The position numbers and the translations under genes were made by a program. Below are positions 7,933 through 16,662 of a stretch of 64,000 nt of DNA, one piece after another. The stretch comes from Flavobacterium sp. AG291. Lineage in GTDB: Bacteria > Bacteroidota > Bacteroidia > Flavobacteriales > Flavobacteriaceae. The notes under the pieces were generated by a model. That model made no database searches. It was not told where the DNA came from and saw only the letters and a program-made list of their open reading frames with translations. The DNA is taken from contig NZ_QQAR01000013.1 of NCBI RefSeq assembly GCF_003350375.1, forward strand, positions 1-64,000, read 5' to 3'. How positions within the stretch are numbered: position 1 is the first letter of the stretch; every line of letters starts with the position of its first letter.

Positions 7933-8043
7933 AAAAAGCCCCTGTTAAGGGGCTTCTATGAAAGCAAATCATAACAATGGGGGCGATGTTATAATAGCTC
8001 CAGCGAATGGATTGTAAGGTGTGGCTGGAGTGGGGGGTCAAAT
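7933..8043 (-). ncRNA. candidate structured small RNA (minus strand)
   Basis: No open reading frame explains this segment. Read on the minus strand it has a promoter at 8050-8057 (TATTTTTG), then three consecutive hairpins: gctccagc/gctggag (7997-8004 with 8024-8030), ataaca/tgttat (7971-7976 with 7987-7992, C-rich loop) and aagcccc/ggggctt (7936-7942 with 7949-7955). The last is followed by a T-rich tract, forming a terminator. The predicted transcript is about 110 nt with a C-rich 5' end. Whether it is a known Rfam family (for example Flavo-1) cannot be decided here. Confidence 0.5.
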
Positions 8044-8049
8044 TGAGCG

Positions 8050-8057
8050 CAAAAATA
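8050..8057 (-). promoter_or_regulatory. -7 promoter element of the candidate small RNA
   Basis: CAAAAATA on the plus strand reads TATTTTTG on the minus strand, a full match to TAnnTTTG. It points towards the hairpin series ending at 7933. Confidence 0.45.
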
Positions 8058-8059
8058 TA

Positions 8060-8504
8060 CTATGTAGGGTTCTTACCGAAAAGAATTAACGAAAATTTTG
8101 TAGGTAAAAATAAGTTTATTCCTTAATAAATAAGGAGTTATGTTGTAAGTATAAAAAATAAGTAGTTGGTCTGTAATCAGTATTTGAATAAAAAAATAGA
8201 GCTTGTAATAAGGTTTAGACTTTTTTATGAATTGCGACCCGTTAATATGATTGCTTTTCTGCTAAAAATACTTACAAAATAAGACTGTTGAATGTTATGC
8301 ATATATTAAATATTTTGAGGCTGTGTGGCTTATACGCTTTATAAGTGGTATTCGTGCATATAAATCCTAAATTTTTATTAAGGTTTATCTTCATAAAACA
8401 ATTTTGAGTAACTTTATGAAAGAGCTGAAAGCCATAGGGTTTACAGCTTGTGAGAAAGAAAGTTTAGAGAAATAAAAAATTGACTAACCTAAAATTTTAT
8501 AGCC
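8060..8504. other. intergenic region without a recognisable gene
   Basis: AT-rich sequence of about 445 bases. A 19-codon open frame at 8416-8475 lies just upstream of the next gene but has no supporting signal. No repeat, RNA or site was recognised. Confidence 0.4.
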
Positions 8505-8714
8505 ATGCACATCACTATTTTCAGAACACTGTACAAACATGTTATCGATCATGATCTTATTGAGCGTATGCTTAAAAGAAACAACCTTACATTTGAAAGA
8601 ACAGCCTATGAGGCGGGTTCTCGTTACAAAATACTTTCTGACAATGAGCAGGAAATGGTAAACTTTAAAAAAAGACTAAGAGAAATTTATCCGCAAATTG
8701 CGATTAGTGCCTAA
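8505..8714 (+). CDS. small hypothetical protein
   Basis: A 69-residue basic, soluble protein with two predicted helices (ERMLKRNNLTFE, EQEMVNFKKRLREIY). It has a long upstream region (about 445 bases without a gene) and its own terminator. No family recognised. Confidence 0.6.
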   Translation: MHITIFRTLYKHVIDHDLIERMLKRNNLTFERTAYEAGSRYKILSDNEQEMVNFKKRLREIYPQIAISA

Positions 8715-8741
8715 TAATACGTTATTGATTATTAATTCAGG

Positions 8742-8773
8742 AAAAGAGCTCCACAAATGGGAGCTCTTTTTTT
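8742..8773. terminator. bidirectional intrinsic terminator
   Basis: aaaagagctcc / gggagctctttt arms lie between the convergent genes 8505 and 8781, with runs of A and T on both flanks. Confidence 0.85.
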
Positions 8774-8780
8774 ATGGGAT

Positions 8781-9530
8781 TTATTTAAAATTCTTCATGA
8801 ATTCTTCTTTGTAGGTAGGTGATATCTCTACTTCGGCACCATCTACGAGTGTAATATAACCACCTTTGTTATATAGTTTTACAAAGTTGAGGTTTACAAT
8901 ATGCGATTTATGCACCCTGATAAAAGGCAAAGGCAGCATTTCACCAAAGTACTTCAGGAAACGGCAGGCCATTTTTTTGTCACCATTGGTAAGATACAGG
9001 TCGGTAAAGTTACCATTACCTTTTAGTCGTATTATATCTTCCATTTTTACGACTTCAAAGCCTTCCATGGTAGGTAGTATCACCTGTTGTTTTTCCTGCT
9101 TTGGCTCGCGGAAGTTCTCTACTATAACTTTATTTCGGTTAAAGACTTCTTTGTTTATTATTTGCTGATGCACTTTGTTTACAGCAACAATCAGTTCTTC
9201 AATACTAATGGGTTTTAGCAGGTAGTAAGCGGCGCTCATGTTTAGCGCTTTTAACGAATATTCTGAAAATGCGGTTACAAATATAGTTTCAAAGGTAAGA
9301 TCGCCACAGGCTTCAAGTACGTCAAAAGCGTTACCAAAGGGCATTTCCACATCAAGAAAAACAAGATGAGGTTGTAATTCATGAAGCAAAGGTATTGCTT
9401 CACGGCTGTTATGAGCCTCTCCTACAATCTCTACCTGTGGGCAGTATTTGGTAAGGTAACTTCTTAGTGCTTCTCTCGCTGCGGTTTCATCTTCTACAAT
9501 TACACTCCTTATTTTAGCAAGGCTCATCAT
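8781..9530 (-). CDS. LytTR family response regulator
   Basis: A two-component regulator of 249 residues. The receiver domain (about 8-125) has the acidic pocket VEDE near residue 12 and the phosphoacceptor D60 in FLDVEMP. A LytTR DNA-binding domain occupies about 150-245, with the typical IRLKGNGNFTDLYLTNGDK and FIRVHKSHIVNL stretches. It starts ATGA-overlapped with the stop of the kinase gene upstream, so the two are translationally coupled. The kinase is clearly its partner. Confidence 0.92.
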   Translation of the reverse strand: MMSLAKIRSVIVEDETAAREALRSYLTKYCPQVEIVGEAHNSREAIPLLHELQPHLVFLDVEMPFGNAFDVLEACGDLTFETIFVTAFSEYSLKALNMSAAYYLLKPISIEELIVAVNKVHQQIINKEVFNRNKVIVENFREPKQEKQQVILPTMEGFEVVKMEDIIRLKGNGNFTDLYLTNGDKKMACRFLKYFGEMLPLPFIRVHKSHIVNLNFVKLYNKGGYITLVDGAEVEISPTYKEEFMKNFK

Positions 9531-11338
9531 GGTTTTTGTATTATTGGGACAGTAATTTTAATAATAGTTCCGGTTTCAGGACTTTGCTTTTCTGTCATTG
9601 TAAAGTCCATTTTTGTTTTGTACAACTGGTTAAGGAGCGCCATACGCTCTTTAGTGTTGGTGAGTCCTCTCGATTCGTGGGCTTTTTGGTTATGCGTTTT
9701 AAGTTCGTTACTTTTTGTAGGGCCAATACCGTTATCATCTATGGTAATAATGATGTTTTTACCGCTAAGGGTATAATCCATTTTGAGTAGCCCTTTTTCC
9801 TCTTTGTAGCGGAGCCCGTGCCAAATGGCATTTTCCAGGTGAGGCTGGGCAATCATGTTGGGCACCCATATATTATCGGGATCGAGTTTTGGGTCTACAT
9901 TAATCTGGTAATCAAACTTGTCTTTAAAGCGCAGGTGTTCCAGCTCAAGGTATTTTGTGAGGTTCTCTATTTCATTCCCCAAAGTTACAAAATCCTTATT
10001 GGAATTTTCCATCGTATTGCGCATCAGGTTCGAGTAGGAGGTAAGATACTTATTGGCAGCAAGCTCATTGTTTTGTGCAATAAACTGATTCACACTGTTA
10101 AGGCTGTTGAACAGAAAGTGCGGATTCATTTCAAGGCGAAGCGTTTGTAATGCAATCTCTTTGTTTTTTGTTTTAATTGAATAAAGCGTTTTTATGATAA
10201 AACTCGAAATAAGCAATAGTAACGCTACCGAACCTAAAAGGAAATAGGTAAAAGTGTTTTTTCGGCTGATAAGCTCATCTTTAAATGATTTTTCACTTTC
10301 CAGTCGGCGAATGCGCTCTTCGGTAACCCTAAAGGTCTTGGCATCAGTAAGAGAGTGGTCAGATAGAATAATCCTGTCCAGGTTTTTGATAAAGTTCTCA
10401 TACGTTTCCATGCTTGCCTTATCGTCTTTTACAGATTTATAATAGTCTACCAGTTGCTGCACACTTTCCCGGGCTTCAAAAGTACGCCCGTTAGTAGCTG
10501 CAATGCTATAGGATTCTTTAAGGGCTTCAACAGCTTTTTCGGGATTGTCATATTTAAAATATACCGAAGCCAGAAACTGAAGCTGTATTATCTGGGTGTC
10601 GTAGTCTTTAATTTCCTTAGCCTCCTCTAATAATTTTTCTACAACGGTAATAGCTTCTTCATAACGTTTTCCGCCTTTTAGCAGCTTTGCCATTTCGCCA
10701 TAAATCTTAATGGTCTTTGCTGAATTCTTTTTAGAATAACTTCCTGCTTTTTCATAAAAGCCTAATGCCTGTGTACTGTCTTGCTTTCTAAGATTTAATT
10801 TTGCAAGAAGGATATAGGTGTCGGCTATTTCACTTTTAATGTTTTTTTCTTCCAGTAGTGCTATATTCGCATTCAGGTAGTTGTTTTCCAGTTTAGTATT
10901 GCCTCTGTTTTTTAGACGATTATAGTCGTTTTTATTCAGGTTTTTAGTGATGTCATCTACCGAAAGATCAAAAGCAAGCTTAAAGTTTTTAGTGGCTGCA
11001 TTCAGCTTGTTTTGCAGTTCCTGTACTTTGGCAATGCTTCTTACCGATCTTGCCTTACCTATACTGTTATTAGCGGCATTATATATATCAAGTGCTTTTA
11101 GTAAAAATTCCTCCGCTTTCGCCAAATCATCTTTATCACTAAAGCCTTTTGCCAGTATTTCGTAGTTGAAAGCGATTTTAAGGTTGTCATTTTCTTTAAG
11201 TGACTTTTCGAGATTGTTTACCGCTTTTTTTATCTCGGGTGAAGTTTGTTGTTTTTTAGGAACAGAGTCTTGTGCTTTCAGGTCTTTAGGAACTAAAAAG
11301 AGTATAAATAACAGGGGTAAAATGGTTGTAAAACGCAT
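9527..11338 (-). CDS. TPR-containing sensor histidine kinase (LytS/YpdA type)
   Basis: A 603-residue kinase with a signal peptide (about 1-22), a periplasmic region of TPR-like helices (about 30-330), a short coiled segment, one transmembrane helix (about 365-388) and a cytoplasmic His_kinase domain (PF06580). The phosphorylated His407 lies in MNPHFLFNSLNS. A HATPase_c domain follows with an N-box near LENAIWHGL and a DDNGIG G-box. This TPR-TM-His_kinase architecture paired with LytTR is common in Bacteroidota. A TAAATTTG -7 element on the minus strand (11368-11375) precedes the pair. Confidence 0.92.
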   Translation of the reverse strand: MRFTTILPLLFILFLVPKDLKAQDSVPKKQQTSPEIKKAVNNLEKSLKENDNLKIAFNYEILAKGFSDKDDLAKAEEFLLKALDIYNAANNSIGKARSVRSIAKVQELQNKLNAATKNFKLAFDLSVDDITKNLNKNDYNRLKNRGNTKLENNYLNANIALLEEKNIKSEIADTYILLAKLNLRKQDSTQALGFYEKAGSYSKKNSAKTIKIYGEMAKLLKGGKRYEEAITVVEKLLEEAKEIKDYDTQIIQLQFLASVYFKYDNPEKAVEALKESYSIAATNGRTFEARESVQQLVDYYKSVKDDKASMETYENFIKNLDRIILSDHSLTDAKTFRVTEERIRRLESEKSFKDELISRKNTFTYFLLGSVALLLLISSFIIKTLYSIKTKNKEIALQTLRLEMNPHFLFNSLNSVNQFIAQNNELAANKYLTSYSNLMRNTMENSNKDFVTLGNEIENLTKYLELEHLRFKDKFDYQINVDPKLDPDNIWVPNMIAQPHLENAIWHGLRYKEEKGLLKMDYTLSGKNIIITIDDNGIGPTKSNELKTHNQKAHESRGLTNTKERMALLNQLYKTKMDFTMTEKQSPETGTIIKITVPIIQKP

Positions 11339-11367
11339 TCAGATAGGTTTAATAATGTAAAGTAAAT

Positions 11368-11375
11368 CAAATTTA
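11368..11375 (-). promoter_or_regulatory. -7 promoter element of the kinase-regulator pair
   Basis: CAAATTTA on the plus strand is TAAATTTG on the minus strand, 29 bases upstream of the kinase start codon. Confidence 0.55.
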
Positions 11376-11451
11376 CATGCTTTTCCTATTACTTTCACCA
11401 AGTCAAAACCCAGTTTTACCACTTTTGCATCAAAGGACTGTATAAACGCTG

Positions 11452-11459
11452 TACTTTTG
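11452..11459 (+). promoter_or_regulatory. -7 promoter element, lipoprotein copy 1
   Basis: TACTTTTG, a full match to TAnnTTTG, 49 bases before the ATG. A TTTG at 11424-11427 is a possible -33 element with slightly long spacing. Confidence 0.65.
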
Positions 11460-11508
11460 TCACAGATATAAAATCTGAAATTTAATTAATCTTATAAATA
11501 ATTCTATC

Positions 11509-11712
11509 ATGAAAAAAATGATCGCACTTTCAGCTGCTGTAGTTCTTACACTTGCTAGCTGTGGAAAAAAAGGAGAAGAGGCTGCAACTGAAGAGACTGT
11601 AGATACTACAGCTGTTGTAACTGAAACTACTGTTGTTGATACTGTAGCTACTCCGGAAGCTGCTTCTGCAACTGAAGTTGAGGCTGCTACTTCAACTGAA
11701 GCTGCTCACTAA
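11509..11712 (+). CDS. small acidic lipoprotein (copy 1)
   Basis: A 67-residue protein. The first 19 residues form a lipoprotein signal ending LASC; the mature part is a low-complexity acidic chain of Ala, Thr, Glu and Val with no lysine after the GKKG stretch. No known domain. It is the first of two near-identical tandem genes. It looks like a short disordered surface or periplasmic tether. Confidence 0.8.
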   Translation: MKKMIALSAAVVLTLASCGKKGEEAATEETVDTTAVVTETTVVDTVATPEAASATEVEAATSTEAAH

Positions 11713-11737
11713 GATATAACCTTTAAAGGTTAATTGA

Positions 11738-11768
11738 AACGCTTTGAGGATTCTCAAAGCGTTTTTTC
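11738..11768 (+). terminator. intrinsic terminator
   Basis: aacgctttgag / ctcaaagcgtt arms and six T, between the two lipoprotein copies. Each copy is thus its own transcription unit. A very similar hairpin occurs at 16545. Confidence 0.85.
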
Positions 11769-11864
11769 GTTTATAGCATTTTTAGATTATAAACAGATAA
11801 TATGGTTTTACCAAGTCAAAAACGCATTTTACCATTTCTGCTCAAGAGCAGTTTATAAACGTTG

Positions 11865-11872
11865 TACTTTTG
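11865..11872 (+). promoter_or_regulatory. -7 promoter element, lipoprotein copy 2
   Basis: TACTTTTG, 49 bases before the ATG at 11922, the same position as in copy 1. Confidence 0.65.
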
Positions 11873-11921
11873 TCTCAGAAATAAAATCGAAAATTTATTT
11901 AATCTTATAAATAACTCTATT

Positions 11922-12125
11922 ATGAAAAAAATGATCGCACTTTCAGCTGCTGTAGTTCTTACACTTGCTAGCTGTGGAAAAAAAGAAGATGCTAACGCTG
12001 ATGCTGCTGCTGCTGATACTACTGCTGTAGTTGTTGAAGAAACTGTAGTTGATACTGTAGCTACTCCAGAAGCTGCTTCTGCTACTGAAGTTGAGGCTGC
12101 TACTTCAACTGAAGTTGCTCACTAA
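11922..12125 (+). CDS. small acidic lipoprotein (copy 2)
   Basis: A 67-residue protein identical to copy 1 over the lipoprotein signal and most of the C-terminal half (DTVATPEAAS onward), but with a different central segment (EDANADAAAADTT). The ATG at 11922 matches the position of the copy 1 start. Divergence limited to the middle suggests a recent duplication with drift in a low-complexity linker. Confidence 0.8.
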   Translation: MKKMIALSAAVVLTLASCGKKEDANADAAAADTTAVVVEETVVDTVATPEAASATEVEAATSTEVAH

Positions 12126-12150
12126 GATATAACCTTTCAAGGTTAAGTTA

Positions 12151-12184
12151 AAATGCCTCCGCTTTGCGGAGGCATTTTTATTTT
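12151..12184 (+). terminator. intrinsic terminator
   Basis: atgcctccg / cggaggcat hairpin followed by a T-rich tract, downstream of lipoprotein copy 2. Confidence 0.85.
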
Positions 12185-12270
12185 ATACAAAATGTAATGC
12201 GTTCCTTTGCTGTGTTTTAGATAAAAAAACTGTATCTTTAAGTAATTACTTATAAAACACTTAACCATAC

Positions 12271-13185
12271 ATGAACGCATTGGTTATATCCGGTGGCGGA
12301 AGCAAAGGTGCTTTTGCAGGAGGTATCGCAGAGTATCTCTTAAAGATACAACATAGAGAATACCAGTTATTCGTAGGTACTTCAACGGGGAGCCTTCTGG
12401 TTCCTTTTTTAGCCCTGGGCGATATAGAGCGCATCAAGAAAATATATACCAACATCAGGCAGGAAGATATATTTACGGTCTGTCCGTTTAAAGTAAAACT
12501 TAAAAACGGAGAGGTGGCAACCCGCATTAATCACTTAGGGATTCTTAAACAATTTGTAAAAGGCGAAAAAACATTAGGCGACAGCACTGCACTACGCAAG
12601 CTGATTCGTAAAAGCTTTACCAAAAAAGACTTTGAAAAAATCAGGCAATCCGGAAAAGAGGTTGTCGTGACCGTTTCTAATCTTACCACTCAGGCCATAG
12701 AATATAAGTCGTCTAATGATTATGAATATAAAGATTTTTGCGACTGGATATGGGCATCTGCCAACATGGTTCCGCTAATGAGCCTGCTGAAAAAAAATGG
12801 CTCGGAGTATGCCGATGGCGGTTTTGGTAACCTGATTCCTGTACAGCATGCTATTTTTAAGGGAGCATCATATGTAGATGTTATAGTATTGAGGCTCAAA
12901 AATGGCGTGTATAGCAACCCACCCCTTAACAATGCCCTTGATGCCTTTTCGCGTACCTATGATTTTATGCTGAATCAAATAGCTATCGACGATTTGCTTA
13001 TAGCTAACTTGCAGGCTGCAAGCCAGAATGTTACGTTGGCGTTTTATTTTATTAACAGACTGCTCACTACGCGATCATTTATTTTTAATGCTAAAGAAAT
13101 GAAAGAATGGTGGCAGGAGGGATATGAATTGTTTACACATACCGAAAGCGAAAAACATACCGTATCGGTTAAATTTGAGGGATAG
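12271..13185 (+). CDS. patatin-like phospholipase
   Basis: A 304-residue serine acyl hydrolase. The oxyanion-hole motif GGGSKG is at residues 8-13, the nucleophile elbow GTSTG at 36-40 (Ser38), and the catalytic aspartate in DGG at about Asp182. There is no signal peptide, so it is cytoplasmic unless exported another way. An Omp85-like barrel gene follows after 36 bases in the same direction. Fused patatin-Omp85 proteins form type Vd autotransporters; here the two parts are separate, which is suggestive only. Confidence 0.9.
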   Translation: MNALVISGGGSKGAFAGGIAEYLLKIQHREYQLFVGTSTGSLLVPFLALGDIERIKKIYTNIRQEDIFTVCPFKVKLKNGEVATRINHLGILKQFVKGEKTLGDSTALRKLIRKSFTKKDFEKIRQSGKEVVVTVSNLTTQAIEYKSSNDYEYKDFCDWIWASANMVPLMSLLKKNGSEYADGGFGNLIPVQHAIFKGASYVDVIVLRLKNGVYSNPPLNNALDAFSRTYDFMLNQIAIDDLLIANLQAASQNVTLAFYFINRLLTTRSFIFNAKEMKEWWQEGYELFTHTESEKHTVSVKFEG

Positions 13186-13221
13186 TGAAAGAATTATCAT
13201 AACAGTATAAATTAACCAACC

Positions 13222-14296
13222 ATGAAAAAAATTACAACTGTTCTACTTCTTTTATTCTGCCTGTTTAGCGCGCATTCGCAGGAGCAAACCAAAAGTGAAG
13301 TGTCTTCGGACACTTTAAAACACAAAAAGTTTGAATTTAATGTTATGCCTTTTATAAGTTATAACCGAAGTTTAAAATTTATGTTTGGTGCTATTCCCAT
13401 GGTTATGTACAAGCTTGACTCTGAAGATAAAGTTTCGCCGCAATCATTGTCGGGAATTTCAGGGGTATATACTACCAACGGTTCTTATTTCGTATCGGTA
13501 TTCAATCGTTGGTATTATGATGAAGACCGCTGGAGGGCTAAATTTTTTGCAGTAACGGGCGATTACAACTCCCAGTTTTTTGTGAGCGATGCCGATGAAG
13601 CCGCTTTTTATGATTATGGAACAAAGCTGACTATGGCAAGTGTAGGAGTGCAACGCATGATTGTTAAACATTTATATGGCGGCTTAACCTATACCTATGC
13701 GCATTATGACACAAAATATGAAGATGAGATACAGCCTGAAAGTATCACCCAGACTAATGGTCTCGAACTAAACGCACTATATGATTCGCGTGATGAGGTG
13801 TATTATCCAATGAACGGAACAAAGACTCAGATTCGTTACATTGCCTTTCCTACCTGGTTTGGTAATGATGTTGATGCCAATAAGGTGTTAACGGAATATA
13901 ACCGGTATTTTAATGTAAGAGGAGGTAAAGATGTTATTGCAGCCCGCTATTTCGGGCAGTTTGGGTTAGGTAATATAGCTTTTCAACAGCAGGTAACCAT
14001 AAGCGGAAAAGACATCAGGGGATATTCTGAAGGGAAATACCGCGGAGATGGAAAGATTGCGCTTCAGGGTGAATACCGCTATAACTTTGGTAAAAAAAAT
14101 GGGTGTAGTGGGCTTTGCCGGACTGGCTACCATTTATGGCTCTGATACCGATAGCTTCAATTGGAAAATGTATCCCGGCATAGGAGCAGGTTACCGCTAC
14201 CGCGTGTTTAAAGGGATGAAATTTAATGTTGGTTTAGACGGTGCTGTGGGTAAAGACGACTGGGGTGTTTATTTCAGGATAGGAGAGGCGTTTTAG
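13222..14296 (+). pseudogene. Omp85-like outer-membrane barrel, interrupted by a frameshift at an A8 run
   Basis: The first frame (13222-14145) has a signal peptide (cleaved after about AHSQ) and outer-membrane beta strands. It includes a DIRGYSEGKYRG segment typical of the Omp85/surface-antigen L6 loop with its RGY motif. At the A8 run 14092-14099 the frame runs off into an unrelated tail. The sensible continuation (MGVVGFAGLATIYG ... FRIGEAF, ending in the expected terminal Phe) is one base out of phase and stops at 14296. Removing one A restores a protein of about 357 residues. No POTRA domain is present. It could be a real mutation, a phase-variable tract, transcriptional slippage or a sequencing error. 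Confidence 0.8.
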
Positions 14297-14608
14297 AGTA
14301 TTGTATATACTTCAAAAGTATTCGGCCATCTATAGAATTAAAAGCTTTTAAAAATTACAATGTTATCTCAGTTGAAAGCTATAATAAATACTCTGGCATC
14401 CCCTGTGACTAATGTTTATCGGCATATAATTGTTAGGTGCTGATTTAGATGGTTTTGTAATGAACTTAAGTATTTACCAAAACCTGTTCTTGTTTTAAAA
14501 GATCTGAAAAATGAAAACTCAGGAGTTGCCGGACCAAAAATACCTTTAAATAAAAACCCTCCCTTATTTTTTGGGAGGGTTTCTGAATGTTTTTAGGCTT
14601 CTGTTGGT
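14297..14608. other. intergenic region between convergent genes
   Basis: AT-rich sequence with no open frame worth calling. Its only recognised content is the terminator at 14554-14584. Confidence 0.5.
14554..14584 (-). terminator. intrinsic terminator
   Basis: aaaccctccc / gggagggttt hairpin; on the minus strand it is followed by a T-tract, so it ends the collagen-like gene transcript. Confidence 0.85.
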
Positions 14609-15829
14609 TTAGAATGTAAACCAATATGTTCCGCTATATACAAGTATAAATCCTTTTGAAGTTGTTCCGGCAAAATCGGAAATAGATGAAGTGCCGTAAT
14701 TATTGCCTGCATCTCTAAAGAACTTACCATTAGGATTAAGCGAGGCAGCTATATTTTCTGTAGCAATATATAATGTCTGACCTGTTACCGGATTAGCAGG
14801 AAGAGTTACCGTATAGTTGCCTGTAAAATACACCATCTGATTTGTGGTGTTTAGCGTTATGCCGTTAGCACTGATTGTTGTCACAGCCATTGGTCCGGAT
14901 GGAGGTATGCCCCACTGTCCGTCTCCTCTTAAAAAAGTTGTAGAGGAAGCTGTTCCACCTGCATTGATTTTTGCAGGGGTTACGGCTCCATTTGCAATAG
15001 TTGTTACACCGGCAGCTGTTATGGTCACATCGCCCGATACTGTTACAGGTGCCTGTGGTGCAAAAGATGCACCCGTAAGATAAATTTGTCCCGCAGCTGT
15101 ACCATTAGAAAATCCTATACCTGTCGCGCCAGTAGCTCCGGTAGCGCCCTGAGGTCCGGTAGCTCCTGTGGCACCCTGAGGTCCGGTAGCGCCCTGAGGA
15201 CCAGTAGCTCCGGTAGCACCCTGTATCCCCTGAGTACCCGTTGCACCTTTTGGGCCTGTGGCTCCGGTAGCACCGGTAGCTCCTTTAGGACCGGCAGGTC
15301 CGGTAGCCCCTGCAGGTCCTGTAGGCCCTGTTGCTCCTGTAGGTCCCGTCGCTCCTGTAGGCCCTGTAGGTCCCTGAGGTCCTGAAGGTCCTGTAGGTCC
15401 CATTGGTCCGGTTGGCCCTTGCGGCCCCTCAGGACCGTTTGCAGCATAAAGAGCATAAGGAACACTCATTAATTCATTAGCACCTGTTATGGTATAATTA
15501 GTTCCTCCGGTAGGATCAATCTCGGTTTTTATGAAGTATGGACCGGCAGACCAGTCTATTCCGTCAAATGAACCTGTAACTGCAGTACCATTTCCAACTT
15601 CAAGGCTTAGCAGCCCATTGGCATTCGTACTGGTTTCATGTGTTTCCTCAAAAACAGCTGTTCCGGTAGGTGAGCCTTGTAAAATGCTAATTTGAACACC
15701 TACGGGAGATGAGGTTAGTATCTCTCCCAGAGAATCACGTACTACCGACTGGTAGCTCATTTTGCCCGGGGCCTGGGCAAAAAGAATAGATGGTATCACT
15801 ATTAATAATAGCGTAATTATTTTTTTCAT
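14609..15829 (-). CDS. secreted collagen-like repeat protein
   Basis: A 406-residue protein with a signal peptide (about 1-19). An N-terminal beta domain (about 20-130) has the stretches MSYQSVVRD and [12 protein letters not shown] often seen in Bacteroidota surface proteins. Roughly 36 uninterrupted Gly-X-Y triplets (about 132-240, mainly GPTGPTG, GATGPQ and GATGAT) follow, then a C-terminal beta-rich domain ending in aromatic residues. The Gly-X-Y block predicts a trimeric collagen helix. It has no obvious T9SS sorting domain. Its ATG overlaps the stop codon of the T9SS-sorted gene upstream. Confidence 0.85.
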   Translation of the reverse strand: MKKIITLLLIVIPSILFAQAPGKMSYQSVVRDSLGEILTSSPVGVQISILQGSPTGTAVFEETHETSTNANGLLSLEVGNGTAVTGSFDGIDWSAGPYFIKTEIDPTGGTNYTITGANELMSVPYALYAANGPEGPQGPTGPMGPTGPSGPQGPTGPTGATGPTGATGPTGPAGATGPAGPKGATGATGATGPKGATGTQGIQGATGATGPQGATGPQGATGATGPQGATGATGATGIGFSNGTAAGQIYLTGASFAPQAPVTVSGDVTITAAGVTTIANGAVTPAKINAGGTASSTTFLRGDGQWGIPPSGPMAVTTISANGITLNTTNQMVYFTGNYTVTLPANPVTGQTLYIATENIAASLNPNGKFFRDAGNNYGTSSISDFAGTTSKGFILVYSGTYWFTF

Positions 15830-16329
15830 ATGTCTTTCTTAATGATTTTAAAATTTTTTATCTGATGCATCCCATCGTATATTTTTAATATATACATTCC
15901 GGAAGGGTATTTTTCCATTGTTATTATGGTTTCCTTTTCTCTTATCCTGTTGTTAGAGATTATTCTTCCGTTAAGGTCGTAAAGTTCGTATCTGAAATTC
16001 GACAGATCCTCATGTTCTATGAAAAGCGATATTGTAGCTACCGTAGGATTAGGAGAAACAATTGCATTGACAGGAACAGTTGTTTTAAGTGAAATAGATT
16101 TTTGCTCGTCTTTTCCTATTACTGAAATTTCAAAAGGCTGTTGAACGCCTTGGGTTGCGGTGCCTCCGCTCCCAGAAATTACGGTATAGACTATCTGACC
16201 GGTGGATAGGGAAGCGGTTCCGCCACTTCCCGAAATTTCTCCCCCTGATGCAGTTACGGCCTGTTGTGCAGCAAGGTCAGGCACTGTAAAAGCAGTAGTG
16301 AGAAAAATTAAAAAAGTAATTTTTTTCAT
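15826..16329 (-). CDS. T9SS type A sorting-domain protein
   Basis: A 167-residue protein with a signal peptide (about 1-22), a short glycine/serine-rich region (about 24-65) and a T9SS C-terminal sorting domain (about 88-165). The sorting domain carries the hallmarks [15 protein letters not shown] and [10 protein letters not shown]. The exported body is only about 60 residues, so it may act as a small adaptor or anchor. It overlaps the collagen-like gene by four bases (ATGA), arguing for coupled synthesis of the two proteins. Confidence 0.85.
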   Translation of the reverse strand: MKKITFLIFLTTAFTVPDLAAQQAVTASGGEISGSGGTASLSTGQIVYTVISGSGGTATQGVQQPFEISVIGKDEQKSISLKTTVPVNAIVSPNPTVATISLFIEHEDLSNFRYELYDLNGRIISNNRIREKETIITMEKYPSGMYILKIYDGMHQIKNFKIIKKDI

Positions 16330-16662
16330 AATGTGTAAGGTAATGTTTATAAAAAGTAAACTTTTTGGCTACCATAGCTAATCTGTGCTATAATATGCGG
16401 CAACTAAATAAACTCTATTAATCATTTCTGTAAAGAGTATATTTGCCTGAATTTCATACAGGTATAAGTACCTGAAAATTGTAAATAAATGGTTTTGATA
16501 TTGTTTTGTGAAGGTTAATCGTTGGGTAGCGATATCATAAAAATAAAAAACGCTTTGAGGAATCCTTAAAGCGTTTTTTATTAGGAAGATTGTAAAGAAG
16601 GTTAACATACTTCTTTACAAATAGTTTTATATGGTTTTAATAAGTATCTTTAAAACAGTTGA
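16330..16662. other. intergenic region
   Basis: Holds the terminator at 16545-16580 and otherwise no gene. A 76-codon open frame on the minus strand runs through the terminator and is not credible. Confidence 0.5.
16545..16580 (-). terminator. intrinsic terminator
   Basis: aaaaaacgcttt / aaagcgtttttt hairpin that ends the lipoprotein gene at 16663. The core matches the hairpin at 11738. Confidence 0.8.

Larger units (their letters stand above)
11398..12135 (+). repeat. tandem gene duplication of about 420 bases
   Basis: The segments from about 11398 and 11813 align: a shared upstream stretch (aagtcaaaa ... ttttacca), the same promoter, the same leader (aatcttataaataa), and the same coding ends. 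Both ATG codons follow the -7 element by about 50 bases. The central coding part and the distal terminators differ. Confidence 0.85.

Noticed and set aside
8416..8475. 19-codon frame upstream of the gene at 8505
   Set aside because: Too short, with no conserved feature; could be a leader peptide but nothing in the sequence supports it.
15086..15465. Long open frames on both strands over the Gly-X-Y block (serine/arginine/cysteine-rich on the plus strand, leucine/glutamine/aspartate-rich in another minus frame)
   Set aside because: They are by-products of the repetitive collagen-like codons; the in-phase frame with signal peptide and beta domains is the real gene.
16378..16608. 76-codon open frame on the minus strand
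   Set aside because: It reads through the terminator of the gene at 16663, has a biased aromatic-rich composition and no promoter or neighbour support.
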